The notes below the pieces were generated by a model. The model did no database searches and was not told the origin of the DNA. It was given only the letters and a program-made list of their open reading frames with translations. From Croceimicrobium sp965279135 (GTDB taxonomy: Bacteria > Bacteroidota > Bacteroidia > Flavobacteriales > Schleiferiaceae), in assembly GCA_965279135.1 (NCBI GenBank), contig OZ257133.1, forward strand, positions 2,418,001 through 2,482,000: a stretch of 64,000 nt of DNA. Reading direction: 5' to 3'. Made by a program: the position numbers and the translations under genes. Each line of letters starts with the position of its first letter. The first letter of the stretch is position 1. Of the stretch, positions 17,220 through 24,902 are shown piece after piece.

Positions 17220-17654
17220 CACAAGCACGGCCTCCACATTATCGGGTCCGCTACCATCATCGGCAACGAAGCTCAGGGCTATTTGCGAATAATCAGCATT
17301 GGCATTACCGGAACCACTAAAGTTAATACCGGCTGAACTTTGAACTGGAATAGATAATTGGGTCCCGCTGACCAAGGCTGCAACTCGGGTACGAGATTCA
17401 TTGTACAATCCTTCTATCACAACTTCCTCGTCATCATCACCGGCTATAATGGTTACAGAATAAAACTGCGGATGATTAATCCCTGTATTCTCAGTGACCT
17501 GCCAGCTGCCCAAATACTTATCTCTGATGGAAAGTGGATCCTCAGTAGTATCTTCCGGCTCACAAGCCAGCACCACCATCATCAAGCCAAGCGTTAAAGC
17601 AATTAGCTTATTCCTCTTCGGAAACTTCCTCTTCTTTATTCTGATAAGCTTCAT
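17214..17654 (-). CDS. Putative lipoprotein of unknown function
   Basis: 146 residues. A strongly basic N-terminus (IRIKKRKFPKRNK) is followed by a hydrophobic stretch and lipobox VVLAC with Cys31. The mature part is acidic and strand-rich, with YLGSWQVTENTG near the start, as in small lipocalin-like or DUF lipoproteins that bind at the outer membrane. The ATG lies 47 bases inside the upstream OmpH-type gene; no ATG suitable for a signal peptide exists closer to the lipobox, so a long overlap is accepted. Family not recognised. Confidence 0.65.
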   Translation of the reverse strand: MKLIRIKKRKFPKRNKLIALTLGLMMVVLACEPEDTTEDPLSIRDKYLGSWQVTENTGINHPQFYSVTIIAGDDDEEVVIEGLYNESRTRVAALVSGTQLSIPVQSSAGINFSGSGNANADYSQIALSFVADDGSGPDNVEAVLVK

Positions 17655-18219
17655 TAAGCTCCTTTACTACTATATCGGTTATATCATAAGCAGGGTTGGC
17701 TGCGATAATATCCGAAGTCGGTCCATAGGTAAGGATAAAATCATAACCATCACGCTCGCGAATCTTTAGCAAAACAGTATCTAATTCCGATCTGATTAAA
17801 AGACTGTACTCCTGTTGTTCCGCCGCTAACTCCTGGGCTCGCTCGTCCTGATAAGCCAGAAACTCCTGTTGCTTCTGTTGCAATTCCAACTGCGACTGCT
17901 GTAATTGCTGATCTGTCATGCTCGCGGCATACTTCTGTAAGGTGCTTATGTTATCCTGAAAAGCAGTTTCTCTACGCTTCAATTCCAATTCAACCGCTTT
18001 AGCTTTATCCTGAATTATACCTTGATAGTATTGATGAATCTCGGAATGCTTAACTAAGCTATCAATATCTATATAGACCATCTTTAGCGATCCGGTGGGT
18101 ATTGCCTGCTCACTTTGCTCAGTCTCAGAGCTGGTGTTCCCCGTTTCTCCAGAGGTAATTAAAAGATAAATAACTCCCGCCAGAGCTAGCACAGAAAGGA
18201 TCGTTCCCAGATTTTTCAT
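17608..18219 (-). CDS. OmpH/Skp family periplasmic chaperone
   Basis: 203 residues: an N-terminal hydrophobic segment (LGTILSVLALAGVIYLLI) that anchors or exports the protein, the Skp start strand LKMVYIDIDSLV, two long charged helices rich in Gln and Glu (about 75-150) forming the Skp tentacle coiled coil, and the final strand DGYDFILTYG. The tail KEEEVSEEE is acidic. Skp holds unfolded outer membrane proteins during transport to the Bam complex. It has its own promoter, within the 5' side of the PagL-like gene, and overlaps the next lipoprotein gene by 47 bases. Confidence 0.87.
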   Translation of the reverse strand: MKNLGTILSVLALAGVIYLLITSGETGNTSSETEQSEQAIPTGSLKMVYIDIDSLVKHSEIHQYYQGIIQDKAKAVELELKRRETAFQDNISTLQKYAASMTDQQLQQSQLELQQKQQEFLAYQDERAQELAAEQQEYSLLIRSELDTVLLKIRERDGYDFILTYGPTSDIIAANPAYDITDIVVKELNEAYQNKEEEVSEEE

Positions 18220-18236
18220 CTATAATCAAATTTCGG

Positions 18237-18269
18237 CAAAAGTACGTAATGACCTTCTTAAAAGGGCAA
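18237..18269 (-). promoter_or_regulatory. Promoter of the OmpH-type gene
   Basis: On the minus strand TACTTTTG (18244-18237) fits TAnnTTTG and TTG (18269-18267) lies 22 bases upstream. It overlaps the 3' end of the PagL-like gene and gives a leader of roughly 10-14 bases. Confidence 0.6.
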
Positions 18270-19349
18270 GTCCCAACTAAATCTAAAGTCCAGAAACTCC
18301 GCAACATTGGCATGAGCCTTTAGACCTGGTCCAATTCCGATCCCTGGCCAGGGGCGATACATTAGAGCATAGCGTTGATACCAACCGGCACTTGCTCCAA
18401 ACTCCTTAAAAAGGTAAAATCCTGCTGCCTGACTAAAAGTGAATTTACCGAGTAAAAACTCATGGCCGATTTGAAGGGCGAACTGCCGATGACTTTGATC
18501 GCCTCCCTGCCATTCAATTTGACGACGATAGGCCAAATTACTGATGTACTCTGCTTCCATCATCAAAGCAGAGGACCGAGCAACCTGATAAGAATAGCGC
18601 AAGGAGAAGCCCGAAACCAGATAGGTAATATCTGTTTGATTGGCGCCTTCCCCCACACGGCCAGCCGCTTTAGCCGCTAAAAAGGTTTGGACAGTCCAAA
18701 GCTTCTGTCGATTTTGCGGATCGAACTCCTTTTTTGTTTTCGTTTCTAATCGAATAGGCTCCAGGCTATAGTCCAGACCTAAAGAAATAGTCGGATAGTT
18801 TAAGCCCTTATTGGGTTCCCGGATTCCCCCATTGCTTGTATGATTATATCGAGCCTGTAAACCGATACGCCAATAATCATTAATACTATATGCCACTCCC
18901 AAACCTACTGAAACATAGGCGCTGGCCGGAAGTGAGTAACTCAAGTTCAAGGGGTTAGAAATAGAGTCGTAAGGCTGACTTAGATAGATCAATCCCACTG
19001 ATGCCCTTAGATTAAAATACCAGTTATCAGCAATTCGATACCAGGGCTCCAGATATCCATACAATGGAATCCCCCAACCTAACACTTCGGGGTTATCATA
19101 ATAATGCGCACCAAGACTTAATCCCAAACGGGGATAGCAATGACAGTTCTCCCAGTGGTTTTCATTGAGCAGCCAGCGATTAATATTAAAAGCGAGGGCG
19201 GCTGGATAAGACTGTCCAATTGGCGCTACATCCTGACTGTGCAGAAACAAAAAGCCGTATTCTGCTTCTGCCTGATAGGAAATCGGGCTTTGAGCCGACA
19301 AACTCGTGCTAAACAGAAAGCCAAAACAGATTAATACTCGACGTATCAT
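18258..19349 (-). CDS. Acyloxyacyl hydrolase, PagL-like lipid A deacylase
   Basis: 363 residues with a signal peptide (IRRVLICFGFLFSTSLSAQ) and an outer membrane barrel. The segment RYNHTSNGGI followed by NKGLNYP is the PagL/acyloxyacyl hydrolase signature; the His and Ser in HTS are the catalytic pair of the family. PagL removes the 3-O-linked acyl chain from lipid A on the outer leaflet and so tunes surface charge and immune recognition. The protein is about twice the size of Pseudomonas PagL, as usual for Bacteroidota members, with a second run of barrel strands after residue 200. Its ATG overlaps the stop of the SGNH lipoprotein gene by 1 base. Confidence 0.85.
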   Translation of the reverse strand: MIRRVLICFGFLFSTSLSAQSPISYQAEAEYGFLFLHSQDVAPIGQSYPAALAFNINRWLLNENHWENCHCYPRLGLSLGAHYYDNPEVLGWGIPLYGYLEPWYRIADNWYFNLRASVGLIYLSQPYDSISNPLNLSYSLPASAYVSVGLGVAYSINDYWRIGLQARYNHTSNGGIREPNKGLNYPTISLGLDYSLEPIRLETKTKKEFDPQNRQKLWTVQTFLAAKAAGRVGEGANQTDITYLVSGFSLRYSYQVARSSALMMEAEYISNLAYRRQIEWQGGDQSHRQFALQIGHEFLLGKFTFSQAAGFYLFKEFGASAGWYQRYALMYRPWPGIGIGPGLKAHANVAEFLDFRFSWDLPF

Positions 19350-20056
19350 CAGGGGTTCATGCTAATCTTTGAAAACCAATCATCGTACATCAGCAACATC
19401 CAAAGCCGCTGCATTGTTGCAGAGAAATGCAAGCCATCTTGGGCTATAAGCTTAGGATCATTAAGGCCTGTTCGGCTAAGCGGGGTAATGTCTATAAAAT
19501 CTACCTCCAGACTATCGCAAATTGCCTTCTGGGCCGCATTGAAAGCATCAATTTCAGTTGCAATTTGATTGCGATTACCCGCGCCGGCTGAACTTACACC
19601 CCAATCTGGAATGCTAATTACTATCACCCTTTCCTTTTGATTTTTGGCAAAAGCAATAGCCTGATTAAGAAGCTGGGTAAACTCCTGTTCATATTCGTCT
19701 ATTGATCGCCTCTGATATTGATTGTTAACCCCGATTAGTAAGCTTACCGCGTCAAAATTCGAATCTGGCCTTGCGGTAGCTATGCCATCCAAGAGATTGC
19801 GGGTAGTCCATCCATTGGTGGCGATTACCTGATAAAAGATACTATCCTGCGGTTTTACCGAAATCAAGGAATCTCTCAACTGAGCTGAATAAGAACTATC
19901 AACTCCTATTGCCGTGCCGATGGTGTAAGAATCGCCTAAGGCCAAATAGCGATAAACCTTTGGTTCCGCAGTATCCTGACTTTGGTTCACCTGGGGTTCA
20001 CCTTTGCTGCAGCCAATAATCAGAGGCAGATAGAGACACCACAAAATCCTTTTCAT
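19349..20056 (-). CDS. SGNH/GDSL hydrolase lipoprotein
   Basis: 235 residues. The signal peptide ends in lipobox LIIGC (Cys16). The SGNH catalytic blocks are all present: GDSYTIG with the nucleophile Ser, LLIGVNNQ for the oxyanion Asn, and DGLHFS with the Asp-His pair. The protein should be a periplasm-facing or surface esterase/lipase acting on acyl or acetyl esters of lipids or glycans. It is directly followed by the PagL-like deacylase with a 1-base overlap, so both probably act on envelope lipids. Substrate not known. Confidence 0.88.
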   Translation of the reverse strand: MKRILWCLYLPLIIGCSKGEPQVNQSQDTAEPKVYRYLALGDSYTIGTAIGVDSSYSAQLRDSLISVKPQDSIFYQVIATNGWTTRNLLDGIATARPDSNFDAVSLLIGVNNQYQRRSIDEYEQEFTQLLNQAIAFAKNQKERVIVISIPDWGVSSAGAGNRNQIATEIDAFNAAQKAICDSLEVDFIDITPLSRTGLNDPKLIAQDGLHFSATMQRLWMLLMYDDWFSKISMNP

Positions 20057-20064
20057 CGCTTGTT

Positions 20065-20093
20065 TTTGGCTAATATAAGGAGCCCTACCTTTG
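20065..20093 (+). promoter_or_regulatory. Promoter of engB, near-leaderless
   Basis: TTTG (20065-20068), a 17-base spacer and TACCTTTG (20086-20093) give a full match to the Bacteroidota promoter. The ATG at 20098 is only 4 bases after the -7 box, so transcription should begin at or next to the start codon. Confidence 0.75.
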
Positions 20094-20097
20094 CCGC

Positions 20098-20703
20098 ATG
20101 GAGATTAAGAATGTCGAATTTGTAATCAGCAATACCCGAATTGAGAAGTGCCCTCAGGATAAAAAGCCTGAGTACGCCTTTATAGGTCGATCTAATGTGG
20201 GTAAAAGCAGTCTAATTAATCGACTTGCCAACAATCGGAAACTGGCCCATACTTCATCGAAGCCCGGTAAAACCCAATTGATAAATCACTTTCTGGTTGA
20301 CAAGAAATGGTATTTGGTGGACTTACCTGGTTATGGATACGCCAAGGTGAGCAAGAATTCGCGCCAGAAATTCCAGAAAATGATCGAGGACTACATCCTT
20401 GAGCGTAAGAATCTGGTTAATCTTTTTGTGCTCATTGATTCCCGCATTCCACCCCAACAGATCGATTTGGAGTTCATGGAATGGCTAGGTGAAAATCAAG
20501 TACCATTTTCCATGGTTTACACCAAAATCGACAAGTTAAAAGGCAACCAACTCAATAAAAACCTTCAGGTTTACCACAAAAAGATGCTTGAAAGCTGGGC
20601 CGAAATACCGGTATACTTTGCGACTTCAGCCGAAACTGGTGCCGGAAAAATTGAAATCCTCAGCTACATAGCAGAGATTAATAGGAAACTAGAATTGAAC
20701 TAG
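20098..20703 (+). CDS. engB: Ribosome biogenesis GTP-binding protein YihA/YsxC
   Basis: 201-residue GTPase needed for assembly of the large ribosomal subunit. The G1 loop GRSNVGKSS, the G3 motif DLPGYG, G4 TKID and the G5 region SAE are in order with normal spacing, and the short start (EIKNVEFVISNTRIEKCP) is typical. It acts alone on the strand between divergent and convergent genes, with its end overlapping gldC by 4 bases. Its own strong promoter suggests steady expression. Confidence 0.96.
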   Translation: MEIKNVEFVISNTRIEKCPQDKKPEYAFIGRSNVGKSSLINRLANNRKLAHTSSKPGKTQLINHFLVDKKWYLVDLPGYGYAKVSKNSRQKFQKMIEDYILERKNLVNLFVLIDSRIPPQQIDLEFMEWLGENQVPFSMVYTKIDKLKGNQLNKNLQVYHKKMLESWAEIPVYFATSAETGAGKIEILSYIAEINRKLELN

Positions 20704-21041
20704 GATCTTTTTAGGATATTCATTTTCTCTCCAAGACCTAAACCATATTCTCTAAGCTCATTCGCATAGTCTGCCTCACCACCTGCTCTTTCCAGGGTAT
20801 CAGCCAAGGCCATGATATTCTGATGGATGTATTTCTTCATTTGATCTAAAGGCATATCCTTTGTCCATAAATCAATGCGTAAGGTTTCCTGGGCTTTCTC
20901 ATCCCAAATAGAAACCATAGCGGCTTTGGTTTTAGAATTCTCTACTCCGCTATCCGGAGCCGACCAGGTCATTTCTTCTGGTACTCGATTCTCATCTAAA
21001 CCTACCTTGATATTAATATCAGAACTATGTGCTACCGCCAT
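20700..21041 (-). CDS. gldC: Gliding motility protein GldC
   Basis: 113-residue soluble protein with the full GldC pattern: SDINIKVGLDENRVPEEMTW, then AMVSIWDEKAQETLRIDLWTKDMPLDQMKKY, and a helical C-terminus. In Flavobacterium johnsoniae GldC is not essential but improves gliding. It lies 63 bases downstream of gldB on the same strand, as in other gliding Bacteroidota, and the pair is probably cotranscribed. Its 3' end overlaps engB by 4 bases. Confidence 0.95.
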   Translation of the reverse strand: MAVAHSSDINIKVGLDENRVPEEMTWSAPDSGVENSKTKAAMVSIWDEKAQETLRIDLWTKDMPLDQMKKYIHQNIMALADTLERAGGEADYANELREYGLGLGEKMNILKRS

Positions 21042-21104
21042 TTTGAAATTTTGTGCAAAGGTAGAAGCTTAAAACTGAAACCTAAAAGGAAGCATAGGAG
21101 ATAA

Positions 21105-22088
21105 CTATGGCTTATAGCCCGAAAGCTTCAGAATTTTTCGACTGTCCGTTTCTCGGAGTAAATCCTCTATTTCCAAATCTGGATTATCCTGTAAATAGGT
21201 ATCCACAATGCGATAGCCAAACCATCGCCCTACCCTACCCGGAGTCTCTGCATCTATTTGGGTTCGAAACTTCGAGAATGGGGCAACATCGATAAAGCGG
21301 CGCTGTAAATCCTGATCCGTTTTAAAAAGCAGTTGATTCTCGATGAAATAAATCCACATATCCTTTTCATTATTCAGACAGAACTCAAATTTCTGTTCCG
21401 GGAATACCATTAAAGTAGATTCGGGCACCTTCTCCATCAGACGCTCCGCGATTTTTAAAATCTTTCCATGATAGATCATGGCATCCAACAAGCTTACGGG
21501 CTCTTTCAAAGGGGGAACCTTAGATTGAGCAATACCATAGGCGACATCCCTTATCAGAAAAGCCTTCTGACGATGGTATTGAAGGTATTGCGGTAATACC
21601 TGATAGAATTCTTCACCTCTTTCTCCCAAATAGAGATCTAAACCGACAAACAGATATGGAGGTGAGAAGACAATTGGAAAGTTATAATCCAACCTGGAGA
21701 TGTAGGTAAACGCCTGGATCGTATCCTGAGTTCCAAAGTAATAGTAATAGCGTTTAAGCAGGTCGCTGAGTTCGGTTTCGAGAGTCTCCATCTCTCCGAA
21801 CTCGACTTTTACTTGTTTATGGAGTTCAAGGTTCTGAGGGTCCCAGCGTTGATTAAACCAGAAAATAGGTTCAGACTTCGCCGTAAAGAAAGGTGGAAAG
21901 TCTCGCTGTAGCTGAATTAATGATTGCTCAAAGTTGATCGAATCGATAGTATAAAATGCTTGATCGAATCGCTTAAGTTCAGTTTCGATCGGAATTTGAT
22001 CCAAATCCACTTCAAATTCTGGCTCACAAGCGCCCATTACAACCGTGAATAGTATTGTGTACAAAAGCAAGCTAGAAAAGCGATTCAT
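21105..22088 (-). CDS. gldB: Gliding motility lipoprotein GldB
   Basis: 327 residues from the ATG giving MNRFSSLLLYTILFTVV; a codon nine residues earlier would place extra charged residues before the signal peptide. The lipobox is VVMGAC. Family features are IPIETELKRFDQAFY after the Cys, and DVAYGIAQSKVPPL. GldB is a lipoprotein required for gliding and for stable type IX secretion motor components. It is divergent from a beta-barrel gene with back-to-back promoters and is followed by gldC. Confidence 0.94.
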   Translation of the reverse strand: MNRFSSLLLYTILFTVVMGACEPEFEVDLDQIPIETELKRFDQAFYTIDSINFEQSLIQLQRDFPPFFTAKSEPIFWFNQRWDPQNLELHKQVKVEFGEMETLETELSDLLKRYYYYFGTQDTIQAFTYISRLDYNFPIVFSPPYLFVGLDLYLGERGEEFYQVLPQYLQYHRQKAFLIRDVAYGIAQSKVPPLKEPVSLLDAMIYHGKILKIAERLMEKVPESTLMVFPEQKFEFCLNNEKDMWIYFIENQLLFKTDQDLQRRFIDVAPFSKFRTQIDAETPGRVGRWFGYRIVDTYLQDNPDLEIEDLLRETDSRKILKLSGYKP

Positions 22089-22102
22089 TCTGCGGTGCGT
22101 CT

Positions 22103-22120
22103 TAATTTTGCTCAAAACTA
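22103..22120. promoter_or_regulatory. Back-to-back -7 boxes for gldB and the divergent barrel gene
   Basis: TAATTTTG (22103-22110) on the plus strand and TAGTTTTG (22120-22113) on the minus strand are both exact TAnnTTTG matches, separated by two bases. Use of one would block the other, so the two genes may be reciprocally expressed. No clear -33 elements were found. Confidence 0.5.
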
Positions 22121-22127
22121 AGCATCT

Positions 22128-22751
22128 ATGCGATTATTTATTGGAGGCCTCTTCATTCTTCTCCTGTCTTCGGGTATTCAGGCTCAAGATCGGAAGTTTC
22201 AACTAGGGGTTATGGGTAGCAGTCAAATATCCTTTGTGAATACCACTCAAGATAACGCCAGTTCAGGTAGTTCCTTGCTCTTCGGATTTGGGGGTCTTGC
22301 AGAATACTCCTTTGCCGATCGCTACTCTTTTTCCTCAGGCTTCGAGTACGTGAATCGTGGCGGTTCCCTTAGTATCAACGACACCAGTTCAGAATACCGA
22401 GCGGGATTCATTCAAATTCCGCTACAAATAAAAATGCGGACTCGACAGTTTGGGTATTATACCTATTTCGCCGAAATGGGCTTCGCTGTAGGCTTTGAAA
22501 CGGGAGAAGAAATAGATTGGAGTCCTGCTCCGGCGGAAGCCTTAAGCTCCTATATCAGTCTTTTCGATGCCACCTTTAGAATTGGAATGGGAGCAGAGTA
22601 TGATCTGGGTGGACAAACGAAAATTCTAGGAAGAATTCAGTATCACCGTGCCTTAACCGACAATCTTTTAGACGATCAGGATAATCGCCTAAACGAACAA
22701 TCCAATCATCGCTTCGATTATGTTTCATTAACCGTCGGAATACTATTCTAA
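22128..22751 (+). CDS. Outer membrane beta-barrel protein (PorT-like)
   Basis: 207 residues with signal peptide (MRLFIGGLFILLLSSGIQAQ) followed by eight or so amphipathic strands: FQLGVMGSSQISFV, YSFSSGFEYVNRGGS, IQIPLQIKMRTRQFGYYTYFAEMG, and a last strand VSLTVGILF. The pattern, including a strand ending in FxxxG FEY and a PLxIK strand, matches the PorT-type domain (PF13568) that many small Bacteroidota barrels share. Position between gldB and nadE does not prove a role in gliding. Specific function unknown. Confidence 0.75.
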   Translation: MRLFIGGLFILLLSSGIQAQDRKFQLGVMGSSQISFVNTTQDNASSGSSLLFGFGGLAEYSFADRYSFSSGFEYVNRGGSLSINDTSSEYRAGFIQIPLQIKMRTRQFGYYTYFAEMGFAVGFETGEEIDWSPAPAEALSSYISLFDATFRIGMGAEYDLGGQTKILGRIQYHRALTDNLLDDQDNRLNEQSNHRFDYVSLTVGILF

Positions 22752-22760
22752 ACTCGTGTC

Positions 22761-23555
22761 ATGAATCACAAAGGGGTAATTGATTATATCGTTAATTGGT
22801 TAAAAGCTTATACGGAAAAGTCAGGCACCAAGGGATATGTGGTCGGTGTTTCAGGAGGCATTGATTCGGCCCTCACCTCCAGCTTGGCAGCAGCAACAGG
22901 TTTTCCGGTTAGTTTAATTGAAATGCCTATCTATCAGAGCAATGATCAGGTTCTTAGGGCCCGTAAGCACATTGAACTACTGCAAAAACAGCATTCTAAT
23001 GTAAGCCGGGTAGAGGTGGATCTAACTCCTGTTTTTGATCACTTCATAGCCGCCCTCCCTAATGTACCCGGCAGCGAAGCCCGAGAAATGAGTTTGGTTA
23101 ATTCCCGGGCACGTATTCGTATGACTACCCTCTATTATTTTGCCGCCCTGGAGAATAAACTAGTAGTCGGAACCGGAAATAAAGTAGAAGACTTTGGGGT
23201 AGGATTCTACACTAAATATGGTGATGGTGGGGTAGATATAAGTCCTATCGCTGACCTTTATAAATCACAGGTTTACGATCTATCCCGTGAAATGGGGGTG
23301 ATTGAGGAAATCATGGAGGCTCCTCCTACCGATGGGCTTTGGGGAGATGATCGCACAGATGAAGATCAAATTGGTGCGAGTTACCCTGAATTAGAATGGG
23401 CCATGGAACAGCAAAAAGCCGGGATGACCAGCGCTGATTTTAGTGGTCGAAATAAGGAAGTGATGGAAATTTACAACCGATATCACCGCAACAACCTTCA
23501 CAAAATGGAACCAATTCCGGTTTGTGAGATTCCCGAGGACTTATTAAAAGGCTAA
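22761..23555 (+). CDS. nadE: NH3-dependent NAD+ synthetase
   Basis: 264 residues: the amidating domain alone, with the P-loop GVSGGIDSALTSSL, the KVEDFGVGFYTKYGDGG segment and PIADLYKSQV of the family. It converts nicotinate adenine dinucleotide to NAD+ with ATP; no glutaminase domain is fused, so it takes ammonia. It begins 9 bases after the barrel gene and is followed after 39 bases by der. A NAD-related role for the NadR-like kinase at 7569 remains possible. Confidence 0.95.
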   Translation: MNHKGVIDYIVNWLKAYTEKSGTKGYVVGVSGGIDSALTSSLAAATGFPVSLIEMPIYQSNDQVLRARKHIELLQKQHSNVSRVEVDLTPVFDHFIAALPNVPGSEAREMSLVNSRARIRMTTLYYFAALENKLVVGTGNKVEDFGVGFYTKYGDGGVDISPIADLYKSQVYDLSREMGVIEEIMEAPPTDGLWGDDRTDEDQIGASYPELEWAMEQQKAGMTSADFSGRNKEVMEIYNRYHRNNLHKMEPIPVCEIPEDLLKG

Positions 23556-23571
23556 GCCAGAAGCTTTAGAC

Positions 23572-23579
23572 TATCTTTG
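23572..23579 (+). promoter_or_regulatory. -7 promoter box of der
   Basis: TATCTTTG, exact TAnnTTTG, 15 bases before the TTG start codon of der. No clear -33 element. Confidence 0.45.
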
Positions 23580-23594
23580 CCAAAATTTTGAGTT

Positions 23595-24899
23595 TTGGGC
23601 AATATTGTCGCCATCGTTGGGCGCCCGAATGTGGGCAAATCAACTCTTTTTAATCGATTAACTGGTCAGCGCAAAGCAATTGTTGATTCCATTGCCGGTG
23701 TTACTCGTGATCGCCTGTATGGTAAGGCTGAATGGGCTGGTCGCCAATTCTCGGTAATCGATACCGGTGGATATATTGTTGGTAGCGACGATGTCTTCGA
23801 AGGTGAAATTCGCAAGCAGGTAGAAATTGCCATTGAAGAGGCTAACCTGATCCTTTTTGTAGTAGATGCCGAGGAAGGCATAACTGGAATGGATGAAGAA
23901 GTTGCGAACCTTTTAAGGAGAACAACTAAAAAGGTAATGTTGGTAGCGAACAAGGTAGATAATGCCTTGCGTCAGACCCAAAGTGCTGAATTCTATGGTC
24001 TGGGCCTTGGAGAGATTTACAATATTTCAGCTATGAATGGCGGTGGAACTGGAGATTTCCTCGATCAGATGGTGGAAGCCCTACCTGAAGAAAAGGAAGA
24101 AGAAGAACTCAACATTCCTAAAATCGCGGTGATCGGTAGACCAAATGCCGGAAAATCATCCTTTATTAATGCAATCACCGGTATCGAACGCAACATCGTT
24201 ACGGATGTGGCTGGTACTACACGAGATTCGATAAATACCCGCTATAACCTATTTGGCAAAGACTTCTTATTGGTCGATACCGCTGGCTTAAGGAAGAAGA
24301 GTAGGGTTCATGAAAATCTGGAATTTTATTCAGTTCTACGCTCCGTTCGGGCTATAGAGGATGCAGATGTTTGCCTCCTTTTGGTAGATGCAGAAAGAGG
24401 TTTTGAAGGTCAGGATTTATCTATCTTCTCACTCGCGGAACGAAACAAAAAAGGCATTGTCATTCTGGTCAATAAGTGGGATTTGGTTGAAAAGGACCAT
24501 CAAACAGCGAAGAAGTTTGAAAACCAAATCCGAGAGCGAACTGCTCCTTTTACTGATGTACCAATCATCTTCATGTCGGTAATGAGCAAACAGCGTATTT
24601 ACAAAGCCGTTGAAGAGGCGGTAAACGTTTACAATCGCAGGCAAAACAGACTGTCGACTAGTAAGCTTAATGACCTGATGCTCCCCATAATTGAAGCCAC
24701 ACCTCCTCCGGCGACAAAGGGAAAGTTGATTAAAATCAAGTTCTGCACTCAACTGCCAACTACCGTCCCTTCATTTGCTTTTTTCGCAAACCTTCCCCAG
24801 TACATTAAAGATCCTTATAAGCGCTTCCTGGAAAATCAATTGCGGCAGCACATTGATCTGCACGGAGTACCTATCAACATCTTTACTCGTAAAAAATAG
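23595..24899 (+). CDS. der: Ribosome biogenesis GTPase Der (EngA)
   Basis: 434 residues with two tandem GTPase domains: the first with GRPNVGKST, DTGGY and ANKVD, the second with GRPNAGKSS, DTAGLRKK and NKWD, followed by the KH-like C-terminal domain (about 350-434, KIKFCTQLPTTVPSFAFFAN). Der is needed for 50S assembly. The start codon is TTG, giving (M)GNIVAIVGRPNVG, which fits the family; no nearer ATG exists. Convergent with the T9SS cargo gene, 3 bases between. Confidence 0.97.
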   Translation: MGNIVAIVGRPNVGKSTLFNRLTGQRKAIVDSIAGVTRDRLYGKAEWAGRQFSVIDTGGYIVGSDDVFEGEIRKQVEIAIEEANLILFVVDAEEGITGMDEEVANLLRRTTKKVMLVANKVDNALRQTQSAEFYGLGLGEIYNISAMNGGGTGDFLDQMVEALPEEKEEEELNIPKIAVIGRPNAGKSSFINAITGIERNIVTDVAGTTRDSINTRYNLFGKDFLLVDTAGLRKKSRVHENLEFYSVLRSVRAIEDADVCLLLVDAERGFEGQDLSIFSLAERNKKGIVILVNKWDLVEKDHQTAKKFENQIRERTAPFTDVPIIFMSVMSKQRIYKAVEEAVNVYNRRQNRLSTSKLNDLMLPIIEATPPPATKGKLIKIKFCTQLPTTVPSFAFFANLPQYIKDPYKRFLENQLRQHIDLHGVPINIFTRKK

Positions 24900-24902
24900 C
24901 TT

